Shown: positions 50,181 through 58,426 of the stretch, piece by piece
Layout: every line of letters begins with the position of its first letter
How positions within the stretch are numbered: position 1 is the first letter of the stretch
Assembly: GCF_009674765.1 (NCBI RefSeq)
Contig: NZ_WKKF01000012.1
Span: forward strand, 1-64,000
Source: Metabacillus idriensis
GTDB taxonomy: Bacteria > Bacillota > Bacilli > Bacillales > Bacillaceae
Length of the DNA stretch: 64,000 nt
Direction: 5' to 3'
The notes under the pieces: generated by a model
Database searches by the model: none
What the model saw: only the letters and a program-made list of their open reading frames with translations
Told to the model about the DNA's origin: nothing
Position numbers and translations under genes: made by a program

Positions 50181-50213
50181 AAGCACCATTTAGGAGACTA
50201 GATGGTGTTTTTT
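50181..50213 (+). terminator. intrinsic terminator after murP
   Basis: AAGCACCAT pairs with ATGGTGTTT around TTAGGAGACTAG, then a T-run. Shares its arms with the hairpin at 46100. Confidence 0.7.
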
Positions 50214-50284
50214 GTATTTACCAAAATTTGATGGAACTTTATAATCCAAGGAGAAGGTGATATTTAACATTTGGATGTTCATCC

Positions 50285-50520
50285 GTGAAAATAACTAAAA
50301 ACAGAACGATCGTTGCAATCTTATCAATCATTCTGTCTCTGCTTGTTTTTCCGCTCATACATAGGATAGAAGACAGAAAGTCACCGCTACTATGAGCAAT
50401 ACATAGAAAGTATCCTTCTCATTTGGAATCAGGAATGGGAATAGGTGACAGAGGACATGTTGCTAATTGGCTAAAAGTGAAACACTATCAGCTAAAGACT
50501 GCAGTGAGCAGCTCAACGTA
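50285..50520 (+). pseudogene. decayed membrane/secreted protein gene
   Basis: From GTG 50285 a frame reads KITKNRTIVAILSIILSLLV (a membrane anchor) to a stop near 50395; a +1 frame continues with YEQYIESILLIWNQEWE, and another piece further on reads GDRGHVANWLKVKHYQLKTA. The three fragments in different frames look like one gene broken by frameshifts. The protein family is not recognised. Confidence 0.4.
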
Positions 50521-50552
50521 AACGAATGACGGTGCTGTATGGAACCATAATG

Positions 50553-50586
50553 AAAAAGAGGCTGAGAATGAACTCAGCCTCTTTTT
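50553..50586. terminator. bidirectional terminator
   Basis: AAAAAGAGGCTGAG and CTCAGCCTCTTTTT form a perfect 14-bp stem around AATGAA. It terminates the glcF operon on the minus strand. Confidence 0.85.
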
Positions 50587-50595
50587 CTATTCTTC

Positions 50596-51918
50596 TTAAT
50601 TTTGAACTGCTTCTAGCAGCAAGTCAGCAATATGAACAGCACGCACCTTGTCTGACAAGCCTTCCCGCTCAATTCCAAGTTTCATTTGCAGCAGGCACCC
50701 GGGGTTTGCTGTTACGATGGTTGCGGCATGAGTGGCTTTTGCGTTTTTCATTTTGGTATCTAGAATCTGCATTGACATTTCTGATTCGACGATATTGTAG
50801 ATTCCGGCTGAACCGCAGCAGCTGTCGGCGTTTTTCATTTCACGGTATTCAATGTTTCCGATTGCTTTTAAAAGCGTACGGGGTTCTGCGGATGTTTTCA
50901 TGACATTTCTTAAATGACAAGAGTCCTGATAGGTGACTGCCTGTTCAGGCAGTTTTAGCTTCATCTTAAAGAACTCAAGTTCAACCAGAATGCTTGATAG
51001 GTCTTTGAGCTTGCTTGAGAATGTTTTAGCCCGCTCTGACCATTTTGCATCGTCTTTAAGAAGATGATCGTAATCAATTAAAAAGGCTCCGCAGCCTCCT
51101 GCGTTTGTAATAATGTAATCAACCTGCAGGTCTTCGAATGCTGTAATGTTTCGTTTGGCAAGGTCTTTAGCAGCGTCTTTTTCACCACTGTGCCCATGCA
51201 AGGCTCCGCAGCAGGCCTGGTTTTCAGGTATGACAATTTCACAGCCTGAAAGCTGAAGCAGCTTCATAGTTGCGTCATTTGTTTTCATAAACATCGTGTC
51301 CATCAGGCAACCGGAGAAGAAGGCAACACGTTTTCGTTTTTCCGGTTTAGCAGGCAGATAGGTCGGCCGGTTTTTCATTTCCTTCAATGTTGGGATTACC
51401 GGAAGCACTTTTTCCATGGAGGATAAACTGTCAGGCAAAAGCTTCATCATGCCTGAAGAACGAACGGCGCGCTGCAAGCCAGAACGCTGGTAGAATCCAA
51501 TTAATCCTGTTAATGTACGCATGCGTTCCTGATGAGGGAACAATCCTTCAAAAACGGCTTTACGGACCGTTCGTACAGGCAATGAATGCTTTTTGTTCTG
51601 ATTAATAATATCGCGCGCCTCTTCAAGCAAGTGGCCATAATTTACTCCTGAAGGGCAGACAGGTTCACAGGCTCTGCAGCCCAAACACATATTGAGAGAC
51701 TTTTCTACGTCTGCATCAGGTTCTACAATTCCTTCTGCAACTGCTTTCATCAGTGCGATTCTGCCTCTCGGAGAATGAGATTCCTGAAACCCTGACTCAA
51801 TATAGGTCGGACAGGTCGGCAGGCAAAATCCGCAGCGCATGCAGTTAAGAAGTTCATCCTCGTTCATCCGTTCCTTAAATTGCTCTTGAATGGTTTCGCG
51901 TTCCTTTACAGTTGTCAT
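50596..51918 (-). CDS. glcF: glycolate oxidase iron-sulfur subunit
   Basis: A 440-residue Fe-S protein that transfers electrons from GlcD to the respiratory chain. Two 4Fe-4S clusters are bound by CMRCGFCLPTCP (~25-36) and CLGCRACEPVCP (~78-89). Two CCG domains follow: FFSGCLMDTMF and NQACCGALHGHSG, then YQDSCHLRN and NADSCCGSAGIYN. Equivalent to B. subtilis ysfD. The start overlaps the upstream glcD stop by four bases, so the two are coupled. A strong terminator lies just after the stop. Confidence 0.92.
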   Translation of the reverse strand: MTTVKERETIQEQFKERMNEDELLNCMRCGFCLPTCPTYIESGFQESHSPRGRIALMKAVAEGIVEPDADVEKSLNMCLGCRACEPVCPSGVNYGHLLEEARDIINQNKKHSLPVRTVRKAVFEGLFPHQERMRTLTGLIGFYQRSGLQRAVRSSGMMKLLPDSLSSMEKVLPVIPTLKEMKNRPTYLPAKPEKRKRVAFFSGCLMDTMFMKTNDATMKLLQLSGCEIVIPENQACCGALHGHSGEKDAAKDLAKRNITAFEDLQVDYIITNAGGCGAFLIDYDHLLKDDAKWSERAKTFSSKLKDLSSILVELEFFKMKLKLPEQAVTYQDSCHLRNVMKTSAEPRTLLKAIGNIEYREMKNADSCCGSAGIYNIVESEMSMQILDTKMKNAKATHAATIVTANPGCLLQMKLGIEREGLSDKVRAVHIADLLLEAVQN

Positions 51919-53327
51919 CTTGAGACCACCACCCGTTTTCGCGAGTCTTTGGCAAACATTTTGCCTGGGTTCATAATGTTATTTGGGTCAAGTGAATGCT
52001 TAATGGCTTTCATGGCGGCAATCCCTTCTTTGCCTGCCTTCAGCTCAAGGTACGGAGCTTTCATAACGCCGACTCCGTGTTCGCCTGTAATGGTCCCGCC
52101 AAGCTCGATTGCTTTTACGAATATTTCTTCGAACGCTTTTTCAACGCGCTCTACTTCTTCATGATTTCTCACATCAGTCAAACACGTTGGATGGAGGTTC
52201 CCATCTCCTGCATGACCAAATGTGCAAATCGTGAGCCCGTATTTTTCCGCAATTTCATTTGTGGCCAGCACCATTTTTGCGATTTCTGACCGGGGCACAG
52301 TTGCATCTTCCAGTATCGTTGTCGGTTTTAGTCTGGCTAATGCAGAAAGGGCGGAGCGGCGTGCCGTCCGGAGACCATCTGCTTCTGCTTCGGATTCTGC
52401 TACCTTAACCGAAACGGCTTTTTCCTCTTCGCAAATGGCAGCCATTTTTATCATATCTCTTTGGACAACGTCAGTAGGTCCGTCCTGCTCAATTAAAAGA
52501 ACTGCTTTAACATCGGTCGGCAAACCGATTTGAGCAAAATCCTCAACTACTTTTAAGGTAGGCTGATCAAGGAATTCAAGTGTTGTCGGAATGATTTTAT
52601 TTGCAATGATTTTTGAAACGGATTTTGCTGCTGCTTCTAAATCCTGATAGAGAGCAAGCATCGTCATTTTATCCTCCGGCACAGGAATCAGTTTAAGAAT
52701 GGCCTTTGTTACAATTCCGAGAGTTCCTTCTGATCCTACGAAAAGACGGGTTAAATCATATCCTGCTACGTCTTTTGCGAGTTTTCCGCCGGTTTGGATA
52801 ATATCTCCGTTTGCCAGAACTACTTCCAGTCCCATGACATAGTCGCGTGTTACACCATATTTCAGACCGCGGAGACCGCCTGAGTTTTCATTGATGTTTC
52901 CGCCTATAGTAGAGATTTTCATTGAGCTTGGATCAGGCGGATAGAACAGGCCTTTTTCCTCGACAGCATGAATGAGGTCAAGGGTGACGACTCCAGGCTG
53001 AACAGTTGCAGTAAGGTTTTCCTCATCAATTTCTAGAATGGCATTCAAATGTTTAAACAAAAGGACAATTCCGCCTTCAGTCGGGCAAGTGCCTGCGCAT
53101 AGATTGGTGCCGGACCCTCTAGGGACAAGCGGAATTTGCTGCTCATTGCAAATTTTTACGACTTTTGAGACTTCTGCTGTATTTCTTGGAGCAATAACAG
53201 CGTCAGGAAGTGATTGAAACTGCGGTGTTGCATCGAAGGAATACACGAGTCTCCCTGCTTTTGAATCATCATAGTTTTCAGCTCCAACAATGGATTGGAG
53301 CTTTGCTTTTATTTCTGCGGGTATCAT
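51915..53327 (-). CDS. glcD: glycolate oxidase FAD-linked subunit
   Basis: A 470-residue FAD-binding oxidase of the VAO/PCMH family that oxidises glycolate to glyoxylate. PRNTAEVSKVVKICNEQQIPLVPRGSGTNL (in parts) is the FAD nucleotide-binding entry, GGLRGLKYGVTRDYV and LFVGSEGTLGIVT the isoalloxazine region, and FGHAGDGNLHPT with EHGVGVMKAPYL the conserved C-terminal catalytic motifs. ATG after GGGAGGTAG. Same operon as glcF and downstream of a CdaR-type regulator, the ysfBCD arrangement of B. subtilis. It could also take lactate, as relatives do. Confidence 0.92.
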   Translation of the reverse strand: MIPAEIKAKLQSIVGAENYDDSKAGRLVYSFDATPQFQSLPDAVIAPRNTAEVSKVVKICNEQQIPLVPRGSGTNLCAGTCPTEGGIVLLFKHLNAILEIDEENLTATVQPGVVTLDLIHAVEEKGLFYPPDPSSMKISTIGGNINENSGGLRGLKYGVTRDYVMGLEVVLANGDIIQTGGKLAKDVAGYDLTRLFVGSEGTLGIVTKAILKLIPVPEDKMTMLALYQDLEAAAKSVSKIIANKIIPTTLEFLDQPTLKVVEDFAQIGLPTDVKAVLLIEQDGPTDVVQRDMIKMAAICEEEKAVSVKVAESEAEADGLRTARRSALSALARLKPTTILEDATVPRSEIAKMVLATNEIAEKYGLTICTFGHAGDGNLHPTCLTDVRNHEEVERVEKAFEEIFVKAIELGGTITGEHGVGVMKAPYLELKAGKEGIAAMKAIKHSLDPNNIMNPGKMFAKDSRKRVVVSR

Positions 53328-53415
53328 CCAGTTCTACCTCCCTATTCATGTGAAAAGTACTTCCTTTTATCATAAATAAAAGACGAAGGATAAACTATGG
53401 ATAATCCTACAAGGT

Positions 53416-54543
53416 TTAAAGGGTATTTGGTTCATTTTTTGGATAATCATCTAAAAAGAAAAAGGCAAGAAACAAAGCAGTCAGGTCTTCAGAATGTCTC
53501 GGGTTTAATCCTGTAAGCTGCTCAATACGCTTTAAACGGTAGTGAAGGGTGTTGATATGAATATGAAGATGATCTGCCGTATGTTTGAAGGATTGGTTAT
53601 GGTTAAGAAATGTCTTTAAAGTATCCAGTAATTCCCGATCTAGTATGATCGGTGCGATGGTCCGGCTCACAAACTCTTCTCTGGTATCTTTTTTGATGTC
53701 CTTCAGGAGCATTTCCAGACGCAATTCCTCATCAAAAACAATTGAATTCGTGTTCTTGGCTACTGTTAAAGCACGGTCAGCCTGTTCAAATGAACGATAA
53801 ACTTCTGCTGCTGCAGAGTGTTGCCCAACCCCCATGGAGATCTTAAGCTGATATCTTTCACTTAAATAACGGCTGATTTGGATGGCAAATTGCCGGGTGC
53901 GTTCTTTGTTCTCCTTTGCCGCCTGCAGGATCACAAAGCGGTCATTGCCCCAACGGACAAACACATCTGTACTCGCGTTCATGAATGTCTGCATGATGTC
54001 ATTCAAAATTTCCTGGCTAATCAGCGCATCTTCGCGTCCTGTACAGTGGCCAATCATGACCTGCCTGTCCGCAGACAGGTCAATTCCAAGGAGTTCTGCC
54101 TGATTCAAAAATGCCTCAGACCATTCGGACTTTTGGATCCAGTCAAAAACGAAAGCTTCAAGAGCCCTGGTTCGCCATTCAAACTGCTCAGAATAGTACC
54201 GTTCATTCATAAGAAGCTCGGTCATTTTTTTCAGAATTTCTCCAAATGGGGAAACATTGTCCGGATCTCCGGTAATCCCGATGACTCCTGCAATTTGATT
54301 CTGGAAGAAAACTGGCAAATTAATACCTGATTTGACCCCGGCCAGCACTTTATGATCTTTCTCTGTAATAATGAGCTTCCGTTGTTCGCGGCAGCAAATA
54401 AGCGCTCCTTCATGAAACGTGCCTACTCTGTTTTCATCTGTACTTGCGATGATCGTCCCGCTTGTATCTGCCACAATTAACTCTTCATCTATAAGGTGGT
54501 TCATTTCTGAAATGATGCTTTTAGCTAACGAAGGTCTGATCAA
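53416..54543 (-). CDS. CdaR/YsfB-type transcriptional regulator
   Basis: A 375-residue sugar-diacid-type regulator. An N-terminal ligand domain (~1-130: IRPSLAKSIISEMNHLIDEE, ADTSGTIIASTDENRVG) is followed by a GGDEF-like middle and a C-terminal PucR-type HTH (FLNHNQSFKHTADHLHIHINTLHYRLKRIEQLTGLN, ~320-355). The TTG at 54543 is chosen because GGAGG lies seven bases upstream. By homology it activates the adjacent glcDF in response to glycolate. It is separated from glcD by 88 bases and transcribed in the same direction. Confidence 0.82.
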   Translation of the reverse strand: MIRPSLAKSIISEMNHLIDEELIVADTSGTIIASTDENRVGTFHEGALICCREQRKLIITEKDHKVLAGVKSGINLPVFFQNQIAGVIGITGDPDNVSPFGEILKKMTELLMNERYYSEQFEWRTRALEAFVFDWIQKSEWSEAFLNQAELLGIDLSADRQVMIGHCTGREDALISQEILNDIMQTFMNASTDVFVRWGNDRFVILQAAKENKERTRQFAIQISRYLSERYQLKISMGVGQHSAAAEVYRSFEQADRALTVAKNTNSIVFDEELRLEMLLKDIKKDTREEFVSRTIAPIILDRELLDTLKTFLNHNQSFKHTADHLHIHINTLHYRLKRIEQLTGLNPRHSEDLTALFLAFFFLDDYPKNEPNTL

Positions 54544-54764
54544 AGTGCTTCCTCCAGTATTAATTGGTGTGTATATTTTAGCATGTTTAAAGTGTTTCAT
54601 GAGTATGAAAGGAATTTTGAAAGGGAGTGGGTAAATAGTTCAACTATACAAGGAGCAATTGTATGGTTAATCCCTTTTTTCAAAGTTATTAGCAGGCTAG
54701 TTGAATAAAATAGCGAATGTAATAGATTAGTGCACATTGAAAAATAATTATGGAGGTGTCTTAT

Positions 54765-55118
54765 GTGAACAGCCCTATTTTAAATCAAATCGGAACGGTC
54801 TTTATTCCAGTTAGAAACATCGAGAAAGCACGAGATTGGTATTGTGATCTTTTAGGTTTAGAAACTGATGGAGAAATACAGTTCGGCCATATTTACGTAA
54901 TGCCTATGAAGAGTACTGGGATCGTTTTAGACAGCAAGATTTATTCAGAACAAAACATAATAAAAACTCCCTTATTTCATTTCAATACAGAAAATATTGA
55001 GGAAGCCTATACCTATATGAAGAAAAAGAAGGTTGATGTTATATCTGAAATTGAACATCATCATTATTTTAATTTCAAAGATCCAGATGGAAATCATTTG
55101 ATGATTTGTAAGTGTTAA
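54765..55118 (+). CDS. VOC family protein
   Basis: A 117-residue vicinal-oxygen-chelate protein: IGTVFIPVRNIEKARDWYCDLLGL opens the fold and FNFKDPDGNHLMICKC closes it. A GTG start follows ATGGAGGTG. The cysteine-rich end (ICKC) is unusual. Substrate unknown. Monocistronic with its own terminator at 55216. Confidence 0.75.
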   Translation: MNSPILNQIGTVFIPVRNIEKARDWYCDLLGLETDGEIQFGHIYVMPMKSTGIVLDSKIYSEQNIIKTPLFHFNTENIEEAYTYMKKKKVDVISEIEHHHYFNFKDPDGNHLMICKC

Positions 55119-55215
55119 TTGATATCAACAATCGGGCCATTAAATTGAAGAACCAGCTTATCGAAGAACTTTTCTTAAGTGTCAACTAGGCTCTTATCCC
55201 TTTCTCGACAATCAG

Positions 55216-55242
55216 ACAGACTCTCCAGTGAGTCTGTTTTTT
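55216..55242 (+). terminator. intrinsic terminator after VOC gene
   Basis: ACAGACTC pairs with GAGTCTGT around TCCAGT, followed by TTTTT. Confidence 0.8.
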
Positions 55243-55395
55243 ACTTTAATTTAAATGAACAATAAATTAAATTATTTAATGTGTAAGTTAACTTATTGAA
55301 TAAAAATATAAATTTTAATAAATAATTTTAAATGATTATTTAAAAATTGAAAGGTATGGTGTAAGATATGATTAAACGAAAGAAAGGAGAACAGT

Positions 55396-55767
55396 ATGGC
55401 ATATCCTTTACTCACTAATTGTCCTGTTTGCAGGAAGGCGCTTAAAATTACTAAGCTGCAGTGTAACCATTGCCAGACAACGGTAGAAAATGAATTTGAA
55501 GTTTCAAGACTGGCGGCTCTCGGTCAGGAACAGCTGCATTTTATTGAGATTTTTCTTAAATGCCGTGGAAATATTAAAGAGGTCGAGAAGGAGCTCGGAA
55601 TTTCCTATCCGACTGTCAGAGGAAAATTAGATGAAATTATCTCTGCTTTGGGATATTCCTCTCAAAAGAAACCGGAAGTGGATAAGAAAAAAATTGTATC
55701 GTTATTGGAAAAAGGCAAAATTACGGCAGAGAAAGCCATTCAGTTATTAAAAGAGGGGGAAGAATAA
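55396..55767 (+). CDS. DUF2089 zinc-ribbon/HTH protein
   Basis: A 123-residue protein. A zinc ribbon CPVCRKALKITKLQCNHCQ (~9-27) is followed by a sigma-4-like HTH (FIEIFLKCRGNIKEVEKELGISYPTVRGKLDEI, ~50-82) and a short C-terminal helical SHOCT-type segment (SLLEKGKITAEKAIQLLKEG). The family is DUF2089, putative regulators that sit before SHOCT-domain genes. GAAAGGAGAAC precedes the ATG. The stop overlaps the next start by one base, so it heads a three-gene operon. A trigger is not visible; the ~150 bases upstream are very AT-rich. Confidence 0.75.
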   Translation: MAYPLLTNCPVCRKALKITKLQCNHCQTTVENEFEVSRLAALGQEQLHFIEIFLKCRGNIKEVEKELGISYPTVRGKLDEIISALGYSSQKKPEVDKKKIVSLLEKGKITAEKAIQLLKEGEE

Positions 55768-56156
55768 TGAAGGATGAAATTTCGAGAGTCTTAACGCTGA
55801 TGGAGGAAGGAAAGATTGATAAGGAAAAAGCAAGTGAATTAATTACTATTTTACAAGGTAAAGATCAGCCGGAGCCAGTGACAATAAAAAAAGAAGTCCC
55901 ATATGGATATAAAATGTTAAAGATTCGTGTGACCTCCGATGAAGGTGATAATGTAAATGTGAATTTACCGATTAATCTGGTAAAGGCTGTTTTAAAAGTA
56001 GGTACAAATATTGCTGAAAAAATACCTGAGGCAGAAAAATATGTAAAAGATATTAACGTTGACCTGCTCATCGAAGCAATTGAAAACGAATTGGACGGAC
56101 AGATTGTTGACATCAACTCGGCCAATGGTGATAAAGTTTTTGTGGTAATTGAGTAG
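55767..56156 (+). CDS. SHOCT-like / LiaX-YvlB-type protein
   Basis: A 129-residue protein with an N-terminal SHOCT-type helix pair (ISRVLTLMEEGKIDKEKASELITIL) and a beta-rich C-terminal part (YKMLKIRVTSDEGDNVNVNLP, AIENELDGQIVDINSANGDKV). This combination resembles YvlB and LiaX-type envelope-stress proteins. No membrane segment is seen. The ATG is one base overlapping the DUF2089 stop, so the two are coupled. Function inferred only by resemblance. Confidence 0.6.
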   Translation: MKDEISRVLTLMEEGKIDKEKASELITILQGKDQPEPVTIKKEVPYGYKMLKIRVTSDEGDNVNVNLPINLVKAVLKVGTNIAEKIPEAEKYVKDINVDLLIEAIENELDGQIVDINSANGDKVFVVIE

Positions 56157-56159
56157 ATT

Positions 56160-56429
56160 ATGTTAAAAGTCAGGGTGAAAGTAAAGGATAAACGATTCTC
56201 CATTCCCGTTCCCTATGAGGTTTTAAATTTGGCTAGTTTTATTATTACATCAAAAAGGATTATTCGCCTAATAAATAGAGCAATTGAAAAGGATGGCAGC
56301 AAATTCATCTTCCCGGAAATTGAAAGAAATGATTTGAAGCCGCTGCTGCAGGGATTTTCAAAGCACAGTGGAGTTATCCTTTTTGAAACGAAATTGAAGG
56401 ATGGAACAGAGGTAGAAGTAAAGCTTTAA
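56160..56429 (+). CDS. small protein related to the SHOCT/YvlB C-terminal domain
   Basis: An 89-residue beta/alpha protein (LKVRVKVKDKRFSIPVPYEVL, VILFETKLKDGTEVEVKL), apparently sharing the fold of the C-terminal half of the preceding gene. It begins three bases after that gene's stop. The third gene of the operon. No known function; possibly a partner that binds the YvlB-type protein. Confidence 0.55.
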   Translation: MLKVRVKVKDKRFSIPVPYEVLNLASFIITSKRIIRLINRAIEKDGSKFIFPEIERNDLKPLLQGFSKHSGVILFETKLKDGTEVEVKL

Positions 56430-56785
56430 CTAAAACTTCTACATCGCATTTTTTAATGGAAACAGCTTCGTCTTTTTGTGCCTAATCTATAGGATTAGAA
56501 ATAGCATTCAGCCAATATAAGAAACTAACAGTGTTTTTCTGATTTTCTGTTCAGTACCAATACTGACTATAGCACCCATTTTCCACTAAAGGTCGCTTTT
56601 CTTCGATAAGACAAGATAGATGATATTCAACAATTGGAGGCGTTAGTCCAAGAAGGGAGTGACGCTCTTTTTATTGAATTCTATTTTATACTCTTAATAA
56701 TGGCTGTAATTTGTTGAGGTGATATAAGTGGTGACGTTACGAATAAATGTCTCCCGCAGAAAGTTAAAATGAAGGAGGCGTTAGT
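56430..56785. other. intergenic stretch with faint coding remnant
   Basis: About 355 bases without a complete gene. A plus-frame piece near 56610-56680 reads DDIQQLEALVQEGSDALF but lacks a start and family match. A weak hairpin (GAGGCGT with ACGCTC, T-run after it) near 56637-56672 may be a terminator for the operon before it. Confidence 0.25.
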
Positions 56786-56992
56786 ATGACAATCACATTT
56801 GAAGAAACTACTCAACTAGAAGTTCAAGCGGTCAAAGCATTGTATGATGATGTAGAATGGTCAGCCTTTACTAGGGATATGCCTAGGTTGATGGAAGCAA
56901 TTAAATGTTCTCTGAAGATTATCACAGCATGTATTTTCCGCCTATTAGTTGTTTATAGGTTTATTAATATTTTTGACCTTGGTTATAAATAA
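56786..56992 (+). pseudogene. GNAT acetyltransferase, N-terminal remnant
   Basis: Starts properly with GGAGGCG and ATG. Residues ~15-48 (VKALYDDVEWSAFTRDMPRL, MEAIKCSLKIITA) match the first helix-strand of a common Bacillus GNAT (LYESVGWSAYTKD..LM.AIKNSL..ITAW). Then the frame breaks into CIFRLLVVYRFINIFD, which is not GNAT, and ends. The acetyl-CoA motif is missing, so the gene is truncated by a deletion. Confidence 0.65.
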
Positions 56993-57076
56993 TAAAACAT
57001 GTTAATCCTAATTAACATGTTCAAATCGTTTCATTTTTTCTTTCCTGAAAAAATCTCCATAATAAGGGTGAATTAT

Positions 57077-57289
57077 ATGCGCATGTTAAGCATGTTTATT
57101 TTCTTATTAATGGGTACTATCATTCTAATTTTGTTTATAGATATTATCCAAGGCAATGAGACTCTTGAAGCTTTGTTTAATCTTAAAAATATTTTAAAAT
57201 TAGCAAGAGGAGAGGATTATTTTCTTATTGCTGTTTTTATCATTCTCTTTTTTTGGTTATTTTGGTCGCATATTCGCGGTAAGAAATAA
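57077..57289 (+). CDS. small two-helix protein, germination receptor D-subunit candidate
   Basis: A 70-residue protein with two helices (SMFIFLLMGTIILILFIDII and FLIAVFIILFFWLFWSHI) joined by a ~30-residue loop with QGNETLEALFNLKN. The basic end (RGKK) faces the cytosol. Layout, size and the QG-E pattern match the minus-strand protein at 63023-63274, and both flank ger genes; D subunits of germinant receptors (for example YfkS type) are two-helix proteins of this size. ATG 57077 follows AAGGGTG. Convergent with gerB. Confidence 0.55.
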   Translation: MRMLSMFIFLLMGTIILILFIDIIQGNETLEALFNLKNILKLARGEDYFLIAVFIILFFWLFWSHIRGKK

Positions 57290-57299
57290 CTTCTTTTTT

Positions 57300-58409
57300 T
57301 TATCCAGTACCTTGTTTTGCTTTTCCTCTTCCTCTTATGAATGCAGTAAGTAATAACAGAAGGGGAATAACGATTTGAAAAGGGACATGTAGAAGGTACG
57401 GTACGATTTTAAGTCCTTCATCTAAATGACTTTGGTAACCGGGAGCAATCAAAATCGACGAAAGGAAAATAATGGATCCTGCGAAGTAGGTTGAAATCAA
57501 ATTAGGTTTTAATTTGAACAGATTGTTCATTCCGATTACTGCACAGAGGAAAAAGGCTGCAATTTTTATAAATGCCAAGATAACAACTAATAGTATAATA
57601 AAGGTATCTATACGCTGGATAAATCCAGCGATATTAATATAACTGACTGCTGTTAGTGCAGGAAATGCAGATCTCGATAACACATCAGTTCCCAGGATGC
57701 AAATTAACAATAGTGTGTTTAATGTTAAAAATAACCCTACAAATACAACTGCCATACTGCCAACCTTCAATAAATTCGTCTGTTTATTTAAATAAGGGAA
57801 TATCATAGAGAATATGACTAATTCTCCATAAGGAACCGTTATATTTAATGGAATGATTTCTTTAATGACTGGCTTCCATCCTTCAGCAAGTATGGGTCTC
57901 ACATTATCCAAATGAATTAAGTCACCAATGATATACAATATATCTATTATTACTAAAGTGAAAACAGCTACAAAAAAACATATGCAGGCTGCTCTTGTAA
58001 AAACTTCTATTCCAAAATTAACGGTGTAGATTAAAACAAACATCATACAAATACCAATAGTAATAATCGACGTTTTATTATAAACAGAACTAATGACTAA
58101 TTCTTCAAAGTCTCGTAAGACTCTTGAAGCTATGTAAATAAAATAAATGATGTAAAGATAACCAATTATACTGCCGATGTACTTTCCCCAAATTTTCCTT
58201 GCATACTCTGTAAAGGTTAATTGCGGATAACGCTTATGGAGCTGTAAATAGACAATAAATAATAGCAGTCCTATTATAGGCGAGATAAGAGTTACGATCC
58301 ATGCATCTTGTTTTGCTCCACTGCCTAAATCTAAAAAAATGGCAGTACCAAACATGAAAAGAACCATCGTACAAAATAATTGAAAGCCATTTATTTGCAT
58401 TTTTGACAA
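57300..58409 (-). CDS. spore germination receptor subunit GerB (GerAB/ArcD family)
   Basis: A 369-residue APC-superfamily membrane protein with about ten helices (MQINGFQLFCTMVLFMFGTA start, QLTFTEYARKIWGKYIGSIIG). It is the B subunit of a GerA-type germinant receptor in the inner spore membrane, thought to bind the germinant (amino acid or sugar). I chose the TTG at 58409 because AAAGAGGTG lies six bases upstream; the GTG at 58418 sits within that site. Third gene of the A-C-B operon. Germinant identity is not deducible. Confidence 0.85.
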   Translation of the reverse strand: MSKMQINGFQLFCTMVLFMFGTAIFLDLGSGAKQDAWIVTLISPIIGLLLFIVYLQLHKRYPQLTFTEYARKIWGKYIGSIIGYLYIIYFIYIASRVLRDFEELVISSVYNKTSIITIGICMMFVLIYTVNFGIEVFTRAACICFFVAVFTLVIIDILYIIGDLIHLDNVRPILAEGWKPVIKEIIPLNITVPYGELVIFSMIFPYLNKQTNLLKVGSMAVVFVGLFLTLNTLLLICILGTDVLSRSAFPALTAVSYINIAGFIQRIDTFIILLVVILAFIKIAAFFLCAVIGMNNLFKLKPNLISTYFAGSIIFLSSILIAPGYQSHLDEGLKIVPYLLHVPFQIVIPLLLLLTAFIRGRGKAKQGTG

Positions 58410-58426
58410 ACGTATCACCTCTTTGC

